Source: Flavobacterium sp. (GTDB lineage Bacteria > Bacteroidota > Bacteroidia > Flavobacteriales > Flavobacteriaceae). Taken from it: a DNA stretch of 61,921 nucleotides. Below the pieces are notes generated by a model. That model was given only the letters and a program-made list of their open reading frames with translations, did no database searches and was not told the origin of the DNA. Of the stretch, positions 17,465 to 26,611 are shown piece after piece (position 1 is the stretch's first letter; each line of letters begins with the position of its first letter). A program made the position numbers and the translations under genes. The stretch is from positions 1-61,921 of the forward strand of contig DNNO01000028.1 in NCBI GenBank assembly GCA_003497625.1, written 5' to 3'.

Positions 17465-19231
17465 ATGAAATTTTTAGGAAATGTATTAGCTACAATTGTA
17501 GGTATATTTATTTTTTGCATGATTTTTTTCTTCGGAATTATAATCATTGGAGCCATTGCAGGTAGTGGAGATGACACGGTTAGTGTAAAAAAGAATTCGG
17601 TTATTGAATTAGACTTATCAAAAGTATCTTTAGACTACGCTGGAAAAACAAATTACAAAGACTTCAATTACTTTGAAGCACACCATGATGGCGTAACAGA
17701 TATTTTAAATGCGATTGAAGCAGCTAAAACCGATGACAAAATCAAAGGAATTTCTATTTTAAACAATCAATCCCAGTTAGGATTAGCGCAAAGCAAAGCC
17801 GTTCGTGATAAATTAGAAGAGTTTAAAAAATCGGGCAAATTTGTTTATGCCTATGCAAATTATTATACGCAAGGCGAATATTACTTGAATTCGGTTGCCG
17901 ATCAAGTGTATTTGAATCCAATCGGAGAAGTTGATTTCAAAGGACTATCTTCTGAAATTATATACATGAAAGATTTACAAGAGAAATCGGGTGTAAAAAT
18001 GGAAGTTATTCGTCATGGAAAATACAAAAGTGCAGTAGAACCATTCTTAGCACAAGAAATGAGTCCGGAAAATCGTGAACAAATGACGGTTTTATTGAAC
18101 TCGGTTTGGAATACAATTGTTGCCGATATTTCTAAAAGCAGAAAATTATCTGTTGCCCAATTGAATGCAATTGCAAATACTTTAGGTGCAAGAACTCCAG
18201 AATTAGCTTTAGCCAATAAATTAGTAGACAAAGTAGCTTATGAAGATGAGTATCATGATATGATTAGAGCAAAATTAAAAGTAGACAAAAAAGAAAAATA
18301 CGATATTGTTAGCATTACCGATTATGCTAAAAAAGCATCTTCAACTGTTGAAGATTATTCAAAAGACGATATCATTGCCGTAATTTACGCTCAAGGCGAA
18401 ATTGCAGGTGGTGAAGGCGATGTTAATGTAATTGGCGAAGGTTCAATCAAACGTTCTTTACAAGAAGCGCGTGATGATAAAGATGTAAAAGCAATTGTAT
18501 TACGTGTAAATAGTCCTGGAGGAAGCGCTTTAACTTCTGAATTGATTTGGAGAGAAATCGAAATCACTAAAAAAGTCAAACCAGTTGTAGTTTCTATGGG
18601 GAATTATGCGGCTTCCGGCGGTTATTATATTGCAGCTAATGCGGATAGAATTTTCGCTGAACCAAATACGATTACAGGTTCAATTGGAGTTTTTGGAATG
18701 TTACCAAACATGAACCAATTAGGCAAAAACATCGGAATTAACGCCGAACAGGTGAAAACACATGAAAACGCAAGTGGCTACAGTGTTTTTGAACCAATTG
18801 ACGAAAATTTCAAAGGATTTGTTTTAGAAAGCATTGAAAAAACATACGCTACTTTCTTAAAACGTGTAGCTGATGGAAGAAAAATGACAACAGAACAAGT
18901 TGACGCTATAGCACAAGGAAGAGTTTGGACTGGAGTTGACGCACACAAACTTGGTTTAGTTGATGAAATCGGAGGTTTAGATGCTGCCATCAAATACGCT
19001 GCTAAACTTGGAAAAACTTCTTCTTACAGAACTGAAAACTATCCAGAATATGAGAAAAACTTTGAAGACTTATTAGCTAATTTCACTGGAATAGCAATGT
19101 TTAAAACTAAAGAACAATTATTAAAAGAGCAATTAGGCGAAGAAGGATTCCAAATGTTGGAACAAATCAAACGTGTGAAGAGCAGAAAAGGTGTTCAAGC
19201 GATAATGCCATACGAACTAAACATCAACTAA
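17465..19231 (+). CDS. sppA: Signal peptide peptidase SppA, 67K type
   Basis: 588 residues, membrane-anchored by one N-terminal span (10-33). Tandem ClpP/crotonase-like halves. The Ser-Lys dyad is visible as Lys188 (GKYKSAVEPF) in the first half and Ser384 (YAASGGYYIAA) in the second, matching the 67-kDa E. coli type. It degrades cleaved signal peptides at the inner membrane. Single gene with its own terminator. Confidence 0.96.
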   Translation: MKFLGNVLATIVGIFIFCMIFFFGIIIIGAIAGSGDDTVSVKKNSVIELDLSKVSLDYAGKTNYKDFNYFEAHHDGVTDILNAIEAAKTDDKIKGISILNNQSQLGLAQSKAVRDKLEEFKKSGKFVYAYANYYTQGEYYLNSVADQVYLNPIGEVDFKGLSSEIIYMKDLQEKSGVKMEVIRHGKYKSAVEPFLAQEMSPENREQMTVLLNSVWNTIVADISKSRKLSVAQLNAIANTLGARTPELALANKLVDKVAYEDEYHDMIRAKLKVDKKEKYDIVSITDYAKKASSTVEDYSKDDIIAVIYAQGEIAGGEGDVNVIGEGSIKRSLQEARDDKDVKAIVLRVNSPGGSALTSELIWREIEITKKVKPVVVSMGNYAASGGYYIAANADRIFAEPNTITGSIGVFGMLPNMNQLGKNIGINAEQVKTHENASGYSVFEPIDENFKGFVLESIEKTYATFLKRVADGRKMTTEQVDAIAQGRVWTGVDAHKLGLVDEIGGLDAAIKYAAKLGKTSSYRTENYPEYEKNFEDLLANFTGIAMFKTKEQLLKEQLGEEGFQMLEQIKRVKSRKGVQAIMPYELNIN

Positions 19232-19249
19232 TTAAAATTGAAACATATA

Positions 19250-19285
19250 AAAATCCCAAAAGCAATTTGTTTTTGGGATTTTTTT
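19250..19285 (+). terminator. Rho-independent terminator of sppA
   Basis: Arms AAAATCCCAAAA / TTTTGGGATTTT, 9-base loop, followed by T's. Confidence 0.85.
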
Positions 19286-19329
19286 TATAAGTTTAACTTG
19301 GTTTTAATGTTAAATTATCAATTTGGTAC

Positions 19330-19337
19330 TACTTTTG
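19330..19337 (+). promoter_or_regulatory. Predicted -7 element for the AsmA-like gene
   Basis: TACTTTTG, 68 bases before the ATG at 19406. Confidence 0.45.
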
Positions 19338-19405
19338 TAGTAATAGCTGGATAATTGGATTACAAATCGAAACGAAAATTTATTCGCTCTTTAAAAAATA
19401 AAATC

Positions 19406-21997
19406 ATGTTGAAAAAAATCTTAAAAGGAATTGGAATTTTCCTATTGGTAACCATCATCGCATTGGCAGCAGCGCCATTTTTATTCAAAGACAAAATCAA
19501 GGAAATGATTGCCAAAACTTTGAACGAAAATGTAAATGCCAACATAGCGTTTGAAGATGTAGATTTGAGTTTGTTCAAAAGTTTCCCGCAAGCGAATGTT
19601 ACTATTGAAAAATTGAGCATTATTACCAAAGCGCCTTTTGAAAACGACACACTTTTATATTCGGGTGAAACCAACGTAACCATGAGTGTAAAAGAACTTT
19701 TTAAAGGCGATGGCGAAGCAATGAATTTGGAAAGTTTTAGTGTAGTTGACGGAATTGTAAACATCATTTTTAATAAAGATGGTTTAGGAAATTTTGACAT
19801 TGCATTAAAAGAAGAAGCCGACAAAAAACCTTCTGACAGCAAACCGTTTGCGTTGAATATTCAGGATTATGAAGTGGAAAATTTAAAATTTACTTATATC
19901 GATGAAGGTTCAAAAATGAAAATGGTTTTAGATAGTATTAATCACGAAGGAAAAGGAAATTTTGCGGCTCAAAAATTAGATTTAGACACAAAAACTACTG
20001 CAAAACTATCTTTTGATATGGACAAAATGAACTACATGAACAATGTAGCCATTTCATTAGATGCCATTTTAGGAATTGATTTAGAGAAAAGCAAATACGA
20101 ATTCAAAGACAACAAAGCCTTAATCAATCAATTGCCATTAGAGTTTAATGGATTTATTCAAATGGTGGAAGCAGGTCAAACGTATGACTTGACATTTAAA
20201 ACGCCAACATCTGATTTCAAAAACTTCTTGGGATTAATTCCAGCAGCTTATTCAGGCGATATCAACAAAGTAAAAACAACGGGGCAATTTTCGGTAGACG
20301 GAAAAGTAAAAGGTAATTTAACCGAAACTACTATTCCTGCTTTTGATGTAAAAATTGCTTCTAATAATGCGTCTTTCCAATATCCAGATTTACCAAAATC
20401 AGTTAAAAATATTGTGATTGACACGCACATTATCAACGAAACAGGTTTAATGAACGACACGTATGTGAACTTGAATAAACTTTCGTTTTCAATTGATCAA
20501 GATGTATTTAATGCAAAAGCGAATATTAGAAACATCGCAACAAATGCCTTAGTTGATGCCGAATTAAAAGGAACCATCAACTTAGCAAACGTTACCAAAG
20601 CCTATCCAGTAAAATTAGACAAACCGTTAACCGGAATTTTAAAAGCCGATGTGAAAACGAAGTTTGATATGAAATCAGTTGAAACTTCTCAATACCAAAA
20701 CATTCAAAATTCTGGAATTGCAAGTTTAACAGGATTCAATTACGAAGGTCCAGAAATGGCAAAACCTTTCAAAATCAATCAAGCTGCAGTTGCATTTAAT
20801 CCGAGTCAAATTCGTTTGAATCAATTTGATGCCAAAACAGGAACTTCCGACTTACAAGTAACAGGAACATTGGATAACTTTTACGGATTTGTATTCAAAA
20901 ACCAAATTCTGAAAGGAAACTTCAATATGAATTCGACAAAATTAGTCGTTTCTGATTTTATGGCGCCAACTACAACCACTACAGAAGAAGGTAAAAAAAC
21001 TACAGAAGCGGTTAAAATTCCTTCGTTTTTAGATTGTAGCATTACAGCTAAAGCTGGAACCGTAATTTACGACAATTTAAACTTAAAAGATGTTTCGGGA
21101 AATATGGTAATTCGTGATGAAGCGGTAACCTTAAACAATTTAAAAATGAGTATTTTTGGAGGAAATATCGGTTTAACTGGAACGGTTTCAACCAAAGGAA
21201 AAACGCCAACTTTTAATATGAATTTAGGTTTAGATAAAGTAAATATCGCCGAATCGTTTACACAATTAGACATGTTGAAATCGATTGCTCCAATTGCTGG
21301 AGTAATTAACGGAAAATTGAATTCGACCATTAAATTATCAGGTGATTTACAACAAGATATGACTCCTAATTTAAAAACAATTTCAGGTGATTTATTGGGT
21401 CAATTACTTTCTACAACCATCAATGATAAAAACTCTGCGATGTTAACTGCATTGAGTTCAAACATGAAATTCATCGATTTAAATAAGTTGAATTTGAATG
21501 ACGTTAAAGCTGCTTTATCGTTTAAAGACGGAAAAGTGAATCTAAAACCAATGGATATCAAATATCAAGATATTACAGTAAATGTTGGCGGAACGCATGG
21601 ATTTGATCAAAGTATGAATTACAATTTAAAATTTGATGTTCCTGTGAAATATTTAGGAAAAGACGTAACTAATTTAATTGCTAAATTAACGCCTGCCGAC
21701 CAACAAAAAATAACCAGTATACCAGTAAATGGATTAATGACAGGTAACTTTTCGCAACCTAAATTCAATACCGATTTAAAACAAGCTTCTACCAATTTAA
21801 CTACGCAATTGGTTAAAATGCAAAAGGACAAATTAGTAAATCAAGGAACAAGTGCTTTAGGAAATTTAATTGGTGGAACAAAACCAAACACGGCAACTGA
21901 CTCCGCAAAAACAACTACAACCCCTAAAGAAGACATTAAAACCAAAGCAACTGGCGCCATAAAAGATTTATTTGGCGGAAAAAAGAAAAAAGAATAA
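19406..21997 (+). CDS. AsmA-family envelope protein
   Basis: 863 residues. One N-terminal membrane span (about 6-25), then a long periplasmic beta-rich region. The AsmA start signature (NVNANIAFEDVDLSLFKSFPQANV) is at about 40-60. The C-terminal third (GVINGKLNSTIKLSGDLQQDM..., MSIFGGNIGLTG) matches the AsmA C-terminal repeat. The tail ends in lysines. AsmA relatives are bridge-like proteins implicated in lipid transport across the envelope. The longer TTG frame from 19355 adds a basic segment before MLKKILKGIGIFLL; the ATG is preferred. Confidence 0.88.
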   Translation: MLKKILKGIGIFLLVTIIALAAAPFLFKDKIKEMIAKTLNENVNANIAFEDVDLSLFKSFPQANVTIEKLSIITKAPFENDTLLYSGETNVTMSVKELFKGDGEAMNLESFSVVDGIVNIIFNKDGLGNFDIALKEEADKKPSDSKPFALNIQDYEVENLKFTYIDEGSKMKMVLDSINHEGKGNFAAQKLDLDTKTTAKLSFDMDKMNYMNNVAISLDAILGIDLEKSKYEFKDNKALINQLPLEFNGFIQMVEAGQTYDLTFKTPTSDFKNFLGLIPAAYSGDINKVKTTGQFSVDGKVKGNLTETTIPAFDVKIASNNASFQYPDLPKSVKNIVIDTHIINETGLMNDTYVNLNKLSFSIDQDVFNAKANIRNIATNALVDAELKGTINLANVTKAYPVKLDKPLTGILKADVKTKFDMKSVETSQYQNIQNSGIASLTGFNYEGPEMAKPFKINQAAVAFNPSQIRLNQFDAKTGTSDLQVTGTLDNFYGFVFKNQILKGNFNMNSTKLVVSDFMAPTTTTTEEGKKTTEAVKIPSFLDCSITAKAGTVIYDNLNLKDVSGNMVIRDEAVTLNNLKMSIFGGNIGLTGTVSTKGKTPTFNMNLGLDKVNIAESFTQLDMLKSIAPIAGVINGKLNSTIKLSGDLQQDMTPNLKTISGDLLGQLLSTTINDKNSAMLTALSSNMKFIDLNKLNLNDVKAALSFKDGKVNLKPMDIKYQDITVNVGGTHGFDQSMNYNLKFDVPVKYLGKDVTNLIAKLTPADQQKITSIPVNGLMTGNFSQPKFNTDLKQASTNLTTQLVKMQKDKLVNQGTSALGNLIGGTKPNTATDSAKTTTTPKEDIKTKATGAIKDLFGGKKKKE

Positions 21998-22021
21998 ATA
22001 CAGAATTGTAAATAAAAAATT

Positions 22022-22049
22022 AAAACCCTTTCAAATTTGAAAGGGTTTT
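22022..22049. terminator. Bidirectional terminator, 28-base perfect palindrome
   Basis: AAAACCCTTTCAAA directly followed by its complement, between the convergent AsmA-like and DUF2797 genes. T's follow on the plus side. Confidence 0.82.
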
Positions 22050-22052
22050 GTT

Positions 22053-22844
22053 TTATAAACTCATCTTCACCACATAACCTTCATAGGTTCTTACATTAAA
22101 AACGGTTCCGTCTTCGAAAAGCAAGTATTGCCCTTTTATTCCTGATAACTTCCCAGTAAAATTTGGGGTTTTATCTAAATTTAAACTTGTTACTTTTTTA
22201 GGATATTGTAATACTGGAAAATCGAGTTGAATGATTTTTTCTTCTTTTGGGAAATAGTCTTTCACTTCATTGGGTAACCAATCCAAGACTTTATTACGTT
22301 CTGAAATTAAATCCATATTGGGCACTTCGTTTTTTAGCATTTTTTGCCAATTGGTTTTATCGGCAAAATGGTTTTTCAATGCTACTTCGGTAATTCCAGC
22401 TAAATATCTGTTTGGCACTTCTACAATTGGAATGGCTTGCACAGCACCTTGGTCTATCCAACGAGTTGGCACTTGTGTTTTTCTTGTAACTCCTACTTTT
22501 ACTTCACTCGATAAAGCCAAATACACCACATGCGGTTGCAATTGCACGCGCTTTTCGTAAGCTAAATCTCTATCTTCAATATCTAAATGTGCAGTGCTTA
22601 ATTCGGGTTTCATAATCCAATCGCCTACTGCTGGACTACTCATAAAACAATCGTAACAAAATCCTTGACGAAAAATTTTTTTAGCTTTTCCGCAATTCAA
22701 ACATTGGTAGCCTTGAAACTCAATTTCTATGTCTTTCCCTAAAAGTTGGTTAATGTTTAAAAAACTGTTTTCAAAAACCAAATAATACTGAATTGGGTTA
22801 CCAAATTCCGTTTGCATTTTTGAAAGTGTGCCTTGATATATCAT
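22053..22844 (-). CDS. DUF2797 protein
   Basis: 263 residues, cytoplasmic. Zinc-knuckle-like cysteines CLNCGKAKK (about 48-51) and CYDCF (about 63-66), then VVYLALSSEVKVGVTRKTQVPTRWIDQGA, which resembles the GIY-YIG-like core proposed for this family. Nucleic-acid binding is plausible; function is unknown. Divergent from the GH3 gene with 101 bases between. Confidence 0.82.
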   Translation of the reverse strand: MIYQGTLSKMQTEFGNPIQYYLVFENSFLNINQLLGKDIEIEFQGYQCLNCGKAKKIFRQGFCYDCFMSSPAVGDWIMKPELSTAHLDIEDRDLAYEKRVQLQPHVVYLALSSEVKVGVTRKTQVPTRWIDQGAVQAIPIVEVPNRYLAGITEVALKNHFADKTNWQKMLKNEVPNMDLISERNKVLDWLPNEVKDYFPKEEKIIQLDFPVLQYPKKVTSLNLDKTPNFTGKLSGIKGQYLLFEDGTVFNVRTYEGYVVKMSL

Positions 22845-22864
22845 TTCGTGTAAAGATTTTCTTT

Positions 22865-22898
22865 TTTGTTCAATTATTTGAAAAAAATGCTATTTTTG
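22865..22898 (+). promoter_or_regulatory. Predicted promoter of the GH3 gene
   Basis: TTTG (22865-22868) and TATTTTTG (22891-22898), spacing 22 bases, 47 bases before the ATG. Confidence 0.5.
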
Positions 22899-22945
22899 GT
22901 AAAGTTATTATTCCCTTTTAATAATTCAAAATTAGAACTAGCTAA

Positions 22946-24457
22946 ATGCCATTACAAATTATAAATTCTTTTGCTACTTGGATTTTAAAAAAACGAATTC
23001 ATCAAATGGAATTGTTTTTAAAATATCCGCATGAAGTGCAAGAAGAATTACTTTTCAGCCTTATAAAATCATCCGAAAACACACAAATAGGGAAAAAATA
23101 CGACTTTTCTTCTATGAAGAGTTATACCACTTTTTCAGAAAGAATTCCTGTTTCTAGCTATGAAGAATTAGAACCTCTTATTGAAAAAACAAGACAAGGC
23201 GAACAAAATGTTTTTTGGCATTCCAATATTAAATGGTTTGCAAAATCGAGCGGAACCACTAATGCAAAAAGTAAGTTTATTCCTGTAAGTTCGGAAGCAT
23301 TAGAAAATTGCCATTACAAAGCCAGCAAAGACTTATTGTGTTTGTACTTAAACAACAACGAAGAGTCGCAAATGTTTACTGGAAAAAGTTTGCGTTTAGG
23401 TGGCAGCAAACAATTATACGAAAACAACAATACTTTTTTTGGTGATTTATCAGCAATTTTGATTGACAACATGCCCATTTGGGCCGAATTTAGCTCTACA
23501 CCAAGCAGTAAAATATCATTAATGGGCGATTGGGAAACAAAACTTCCAGCCATAATTAACGAAACCATCAACGAGAATGTAACGAGTTTGGCTGGAGTTC
23601 CAAGTTGGATGCTTGTTTTACTTCAAAAAGCATTAGAAACCACTGGAAAATCTAATTTATTAGAGCTTTGGCCAAATGCGGAAGTATATTTTCATGGTGG
23701 TGTCAATTTTGATCCGTATAGAGAACAATACAAGAAATTATTTCCAAAAGACAGTTTTAAATATTACGAAATTTACAATGCTTCTGAAGGCTTTTTTGCC
23801 ATTCAAGACCAAAATGATTCTAACGAATTATTGTTGATGTTGGATTACGGAATTTTCTACGAATTTATCCCAATGGATACTTTTGGAACATTAAACCAAC
23901 GTGTTATTCGATTAAATCAAGTAGAATTGAATAAGAATTATGCATTGGTAATTACGACAAATTCGGGTTTATGGCGCTATTTGATTGGCGATACGATTCG
24001 CTTTACCTCATTAAATCCTTACCGAATTAAAGTTACCGGAAGAACCAAACATCATATTAACGTTTTTGGAGAAGAGTTAATGGTTGAAAATACCGATGCT
24101 GCTATTACTAAAACGTGTAAAGAATTTAATTGCGAAATTACTGATTATACCGTTGCTCCTATTTTTATGACTGATAAGAAGAAAGGCGCACATGAGTGGA
24201 TAATTGAATTTAAGACCAAGCCAGACAACATTGAAAATTTCAGAAAAGCTTTAGATGAAAATCTTCAGCATGTGAATTCCGATTACGAAGCAAAACGATA
24301 CAACAATATGACACTAAATCCGTTAGTGTTAAATGTTGCCAGAGAACAATTGTTTTATGATTGGTTAAAACAGCAAGACAAATTAGGCGGGCAACATAAA
24401 ATTCCAAGGCTATCAAACGAACGATTGTATTTGGAAAGTCTATTATCTTTACAATAA
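22946..24457 (+). CDS. GH3-like acyl-adenylating enzyme
   Basis: 503 residues. GH3 (auxin-responsive promoter) family of the ANL superfamily: nucleotide loop KSSGTTNAKSKFIPVS (about 108-123), YEIYNASEGFFA, TNSGLWRYLIGDTIRF and GRTKHHINVFGEELMVENTD. Plant members adenylate carboxylates and join them to amino acids; the bacterial substrate is unknown. A 55-residue lipoprotein starts six bases after the stop, so the two are probably co-transcribed. Confidence 0.9.
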   Translation: MPLQIINSFATWILKKRIHQMELFLKYPHEVQEELLFSLIKSSENTQIGKKYDFSSMKSYTTFSERIPVSSYEELEPLIEKTRQGEQNVFWHSNIKWFAKSSGTTNAKSKFIPVSSEALENCHYKASKDLLCLYLNNNEESQMFTGKSLRLGGSKQLYENNNTFFGDLSAILIDNMPIWAEFSSTPSSKISLMGDWETKLPAIINETINENVTSLAGVPSWMLVLLQKALETTGKSNLLELWPNAEVYFHGGVNFDPYREQYKKLFPKDSFKYYEIYNASEGFFAIQDQNDSNELLLMLDYGIFYEFIPMDTFGTLNQRVIRLNQVELNKNYALVITTNSGLWRYLIGDTIRFTSLNPYRIKVTGRTKHHINVFGEELMVENTDAAITKTCKEFNCEITDYTVAPIFMTDKKKGAHEWIIEFKTKPDNIENFRKALDENLQHVNSDYEAKRYNNMTLNPLVLNVAREQLFYDWLKQQDKLGGQHKIPRLSNERLYLESLLSLQ

Positions 24458-24463
24458 AATAGT

Positions 24464-24631
24464 ATGAAAAATAAAATCTTACTTTTATCCCTATTGATTC
24501 TACTTGTTACGACTCTTTCATGCGGGCCAAGACGCTATAAATGTGGACCATACAGAAAATGCGAGAATTCTAAAGAAAAAATCAAAAACAATACAATTCA
24601 TAAAGAATTTGACAAAACATATTACTGTTAA
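24464..24631 (+). CDS. Micro-lipoprotein with Cys motif, copy A
   Basis: 55 residues. Lysine-start signal peptide and lipobox TLSC (Cys20), then GPRRYKCGPYRKCENSKEK and a C-terminal cysteine (YYC). A basic, four-cysteine mature peptide. It starts six bases after GH3 and ends before a strong terminator. A second protein of the same style (SCSSGWSCQKRYC) follows the OmpA-like gene at 26427, suggesting a small family. Function unknown. Confidence 0.65.
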   Translation: MKNKILLLSLLILLVTTLSCGPRRYKCGPYRKCENSKEKIKNNTIHKEFDKTYYC

Positions 24632-24654
24632 ACAAATATATTTACAGAATTCAC

Positions 24655-24696
24655 AATAAAATCGATTTACTCAAAATGCAGTAAATCGATTTTATT
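24655..24696 (+). terminator. Terminator after GH3/micro-lipoprotein
   Basis: 16-bp arms (AATAAAATCGATTTAC and its complement) with a 10-base loop. A/T-rich and so less stable than others here. Confidence 0.65.
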
Positions 24697-24769
24697 TGCA
24701 TTATATCGAATTTTTATGTGTGTTTTAACAAATAAAGTAAATAATAATTTTTTTTACCGAAAATACCAC

Positions 24770-24777
24770 TAATTTTG
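24770..24777 (+). promoter_or_regulatory. Predicted -7 element for the OmpA-like gene
   Basis: TAATTTTG, 50 bases before the ATG at 24828. The -33 region is T-rich without a clear TTG. Confidence 0.5.
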
Positions 24778-24827
24778 CACGCGATTTAACTAATCATTAA
24801 CTAATTATTATTTAAGCAATTAAATTT

Positions 24828-26390
24828 ATGAAACTAACCAAAATCCTTACATTATTTTTACTTTTAGGAAGCCTAGTATCTTTTGGACAAGAACCAAAAC
24901 GTTCAGAAGGAGCCGAAGCTATTGTGAATGCCATTAATAAAAATACAAAAGGAATTAGTTTTATTACTAGTGATACAGGAATTAATTCTGAGTTAAATGA
25001 AATAGGTACTACTTTCTTTAAAAACAAATACATTATTTTGTCTAATAAAAAAAGAAGACATGCTGATGTAACTGTTAATCCAATTACCAATACTCCAAAC
25101 AATAATTTATATTGTGTAGATGTAAAAGAAGACGGAAATTTATCTTTCCCTTTACTTTTCTCTCAAGCATTAGATTCTGATAATGATGAAGGTTCTATCG
25201 GATTTTCTTCTGATCAAAGAACTATTTTCTATACTCAAGAAAACCCAAATAACAAACAGTTATTTACCTTACATAAAGCAACTCTTAACGAAAAAGATGC
25301 TAAAAAATGGACAAACATTACTAATTTAAATGTAGTTCCAGAACAATATTCAGCTGAAACTCCTAGTGTTTCTCCTGACGGTAAGAAAATTTATATTGCT
25401 TCTAACATTCCTGGTGGATTTGGTGGATTTGATATTTACGAAGCAACAATTGCAGAAGACGGAACAGTTGGTAAATTAGTTAACTTAGGTCCAAATGTAA
25501 ACACAGCTGATGATGAAAAATATCCATACATGTCTTCTGACAACAAGTATTTATATTTTTCTTCAAAAGGTCACTTAAATTTAGGAGGTTATGACGTATT
25601 TAGATCAGCTTACGTTGATAATTCATTCCTAGCTGCAATGAATTTAGGAACTGATTTAAATTCAAGAAGAGACGATGTTGCTTTTGTAATGACCTCTCCA
25701 TCTAAAGGTTACATCTCAACTGATAAAAAACAATCGGGTAATTTTGATATTTTAAAATTCGAAATTAAAAAACAAGAAAACCTACATTTCAACTACACAA
25801 TTGTAGAAGAAGTTACTAAAACAGCTTTACCAAACGCTACTGTAGTAGTTACAGATGAATTTGGAACTAAGCTAGCAGAAACGCAATCTGATAACAATGG
25901 TAAAATCAAATTAGCTTTAGAACCATTAACTTTTTATAATGTAGAAGTTACTAAAGATGGTTACGAAACTAAGAAAACAAACATTGCAACTGGTGATACA
26001 GATAAAAATATTGCTTTAACTCAGAAGAAAGCAGTTGTTACTGAAGATGCGATTGTAATTGAAAATATCTATTTTGATTTTAATAAATCTAGTGTTAAAA
26101 AAGAATCAGAATTATCTTTAAACAAAATTGTTGAAGTTTTAACCAACAATCCTAACATGAGTATTACAATAAATGCTCACACAGACAGTAAAGGTTCTGA
26201 AACTTACAACCAAACTTTATCAGAAAGCAGAGCAAAAGCAGCTTACCAATATTTACTTAAAAAGGGAATTCCTGCAACGCAGTTAACCTACAAAGGTTTT
26301 GGAGAAAGCGAATTGTTAGAAAAATGCGAGAAATGTTCAGCTAAACAAGACCAAACGAATAGAAGGGTTGAATTCAAAATCGTAAAATAA
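24828..26390 (+). CDS. OmpA-family protein with PD40 propeller and CarboxypepD-like domain
   Basis: 520 residues. Signal peptide to about residue 20 (VSFGQ). Residues 60-320 carry beta-propeller blades (SVSPDGKKIYIASNIPGGFGGFDIYEA, YMSSDNKYLYFSSKGHLNLGGYDVF). Residues 325-400 are a carboxypeptidase-regulatory-like fold (LPNATVVVTDEFGTKL...VTKDGYETK). The C-terminus (410-520) is an OmpA peptidoglycan-binding domain with NAHTDSKG and SESRAKAAYQYL. The order resembles PorE-like proteins of the type IX secretion apparatus but lacks the TPR region and lipobox. Expected to tether the outer membrane to peptidoglycan. Confidence 0.9.
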   Translation: MKLTKILTLFLLLGSLVSFGQEPKRSEGAEAIVNAINKNTKGISFITSDTGINSELNEIGTTFFKNKYIILSNKKRRHADVTVNPITNTPNNNLYCVDVKEDGNLSFPLLFSQALDSDNDEGSIGFSSDQRTIFYTQENPNNKQLFTLHKATLNEKDAKKWTNITNLNVVPEQYSAETPSVSPDGKKIYIASNIPGGFGGFDIYEATIAEDGTVGKLVNLGPNVNTADDEKYPYMSSDNKYLYFSSKGHLNLGGYDVFRSAYVDNSFLAAMNLGTDLNSRRDDVAFVMTSPSKGYISTDKKQSGNFDILKFEIKKQENLHFNYTIVEEVTKTALPNATVVVTDEFGTKLAETQSDNNGKIKLALEPLTFYNVEVTKDGYETKKTNIATGDTDKNIALTQKKAVVTEDAIVIENIYFDFNKSSVKKESELSLNKIVEVLTNNPNMSITINAHTDSKGSETYNQTLSESRAKAAYQYLLKKGIPATQLTYKGFGESELLEKCEKCSAKQDQTNRRVEFKIVK

Positions 26391-26426
26391 AAAAGCACAC
26401 TCTCAATTAAACACAACTATAAAAAA

Positions 26427-26561
26427 ATGAAAAAAATCTCTTTAGTATTAGCCTTATCAACAGTAGTATTATTAACATCATGTTCAAGCGGATGGAGTTG
26501 TCAAAAAAGATACTGCAACGCTAAACAAACAAAAACAATCGAGCAAAAGAAAAATGCTTAA
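26427..26561 (+). CDS. Micro-lipoprotein with Cys motif, copy B
   Basis: 44 residues. Signal peptide MKKISLVLALSTVVLLTSC with lipobox LTSC (Cys19), mature part SSGWSCQKRYCNAKQTKTIEQ. It starts 36 bases after the OmpA-like stop and sits before a perfect palindromic terminator, so it belongs to the same transcript. Shares with the 24464 product a short basic segment with paired cysteines about six residues apart. Function unknown. Confidence 0.65.
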   Translation: MKKISLVLALSTVVLLTSCSSGWSCQKRYCNAKQTKTIEQKKNA

Positions 26562-26565
26562 TCAT

Positions 26566-26597
26566 AAAAAAAGGTCGCCAATTGGCGACCTTTTTTT
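26566..26597. terminator. Bidirectional terminator, 32-base perfect palindrome
   Basis: AAGGTCGCCAA and its complement with A/T runs on both sides, between the plus-strand OmpA/micro-lipoprotein unit and the minus-strand clpX. Confidence 0.9.
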
Positions 26598-26611
26598 ATG
26601 TATTACTTTCA

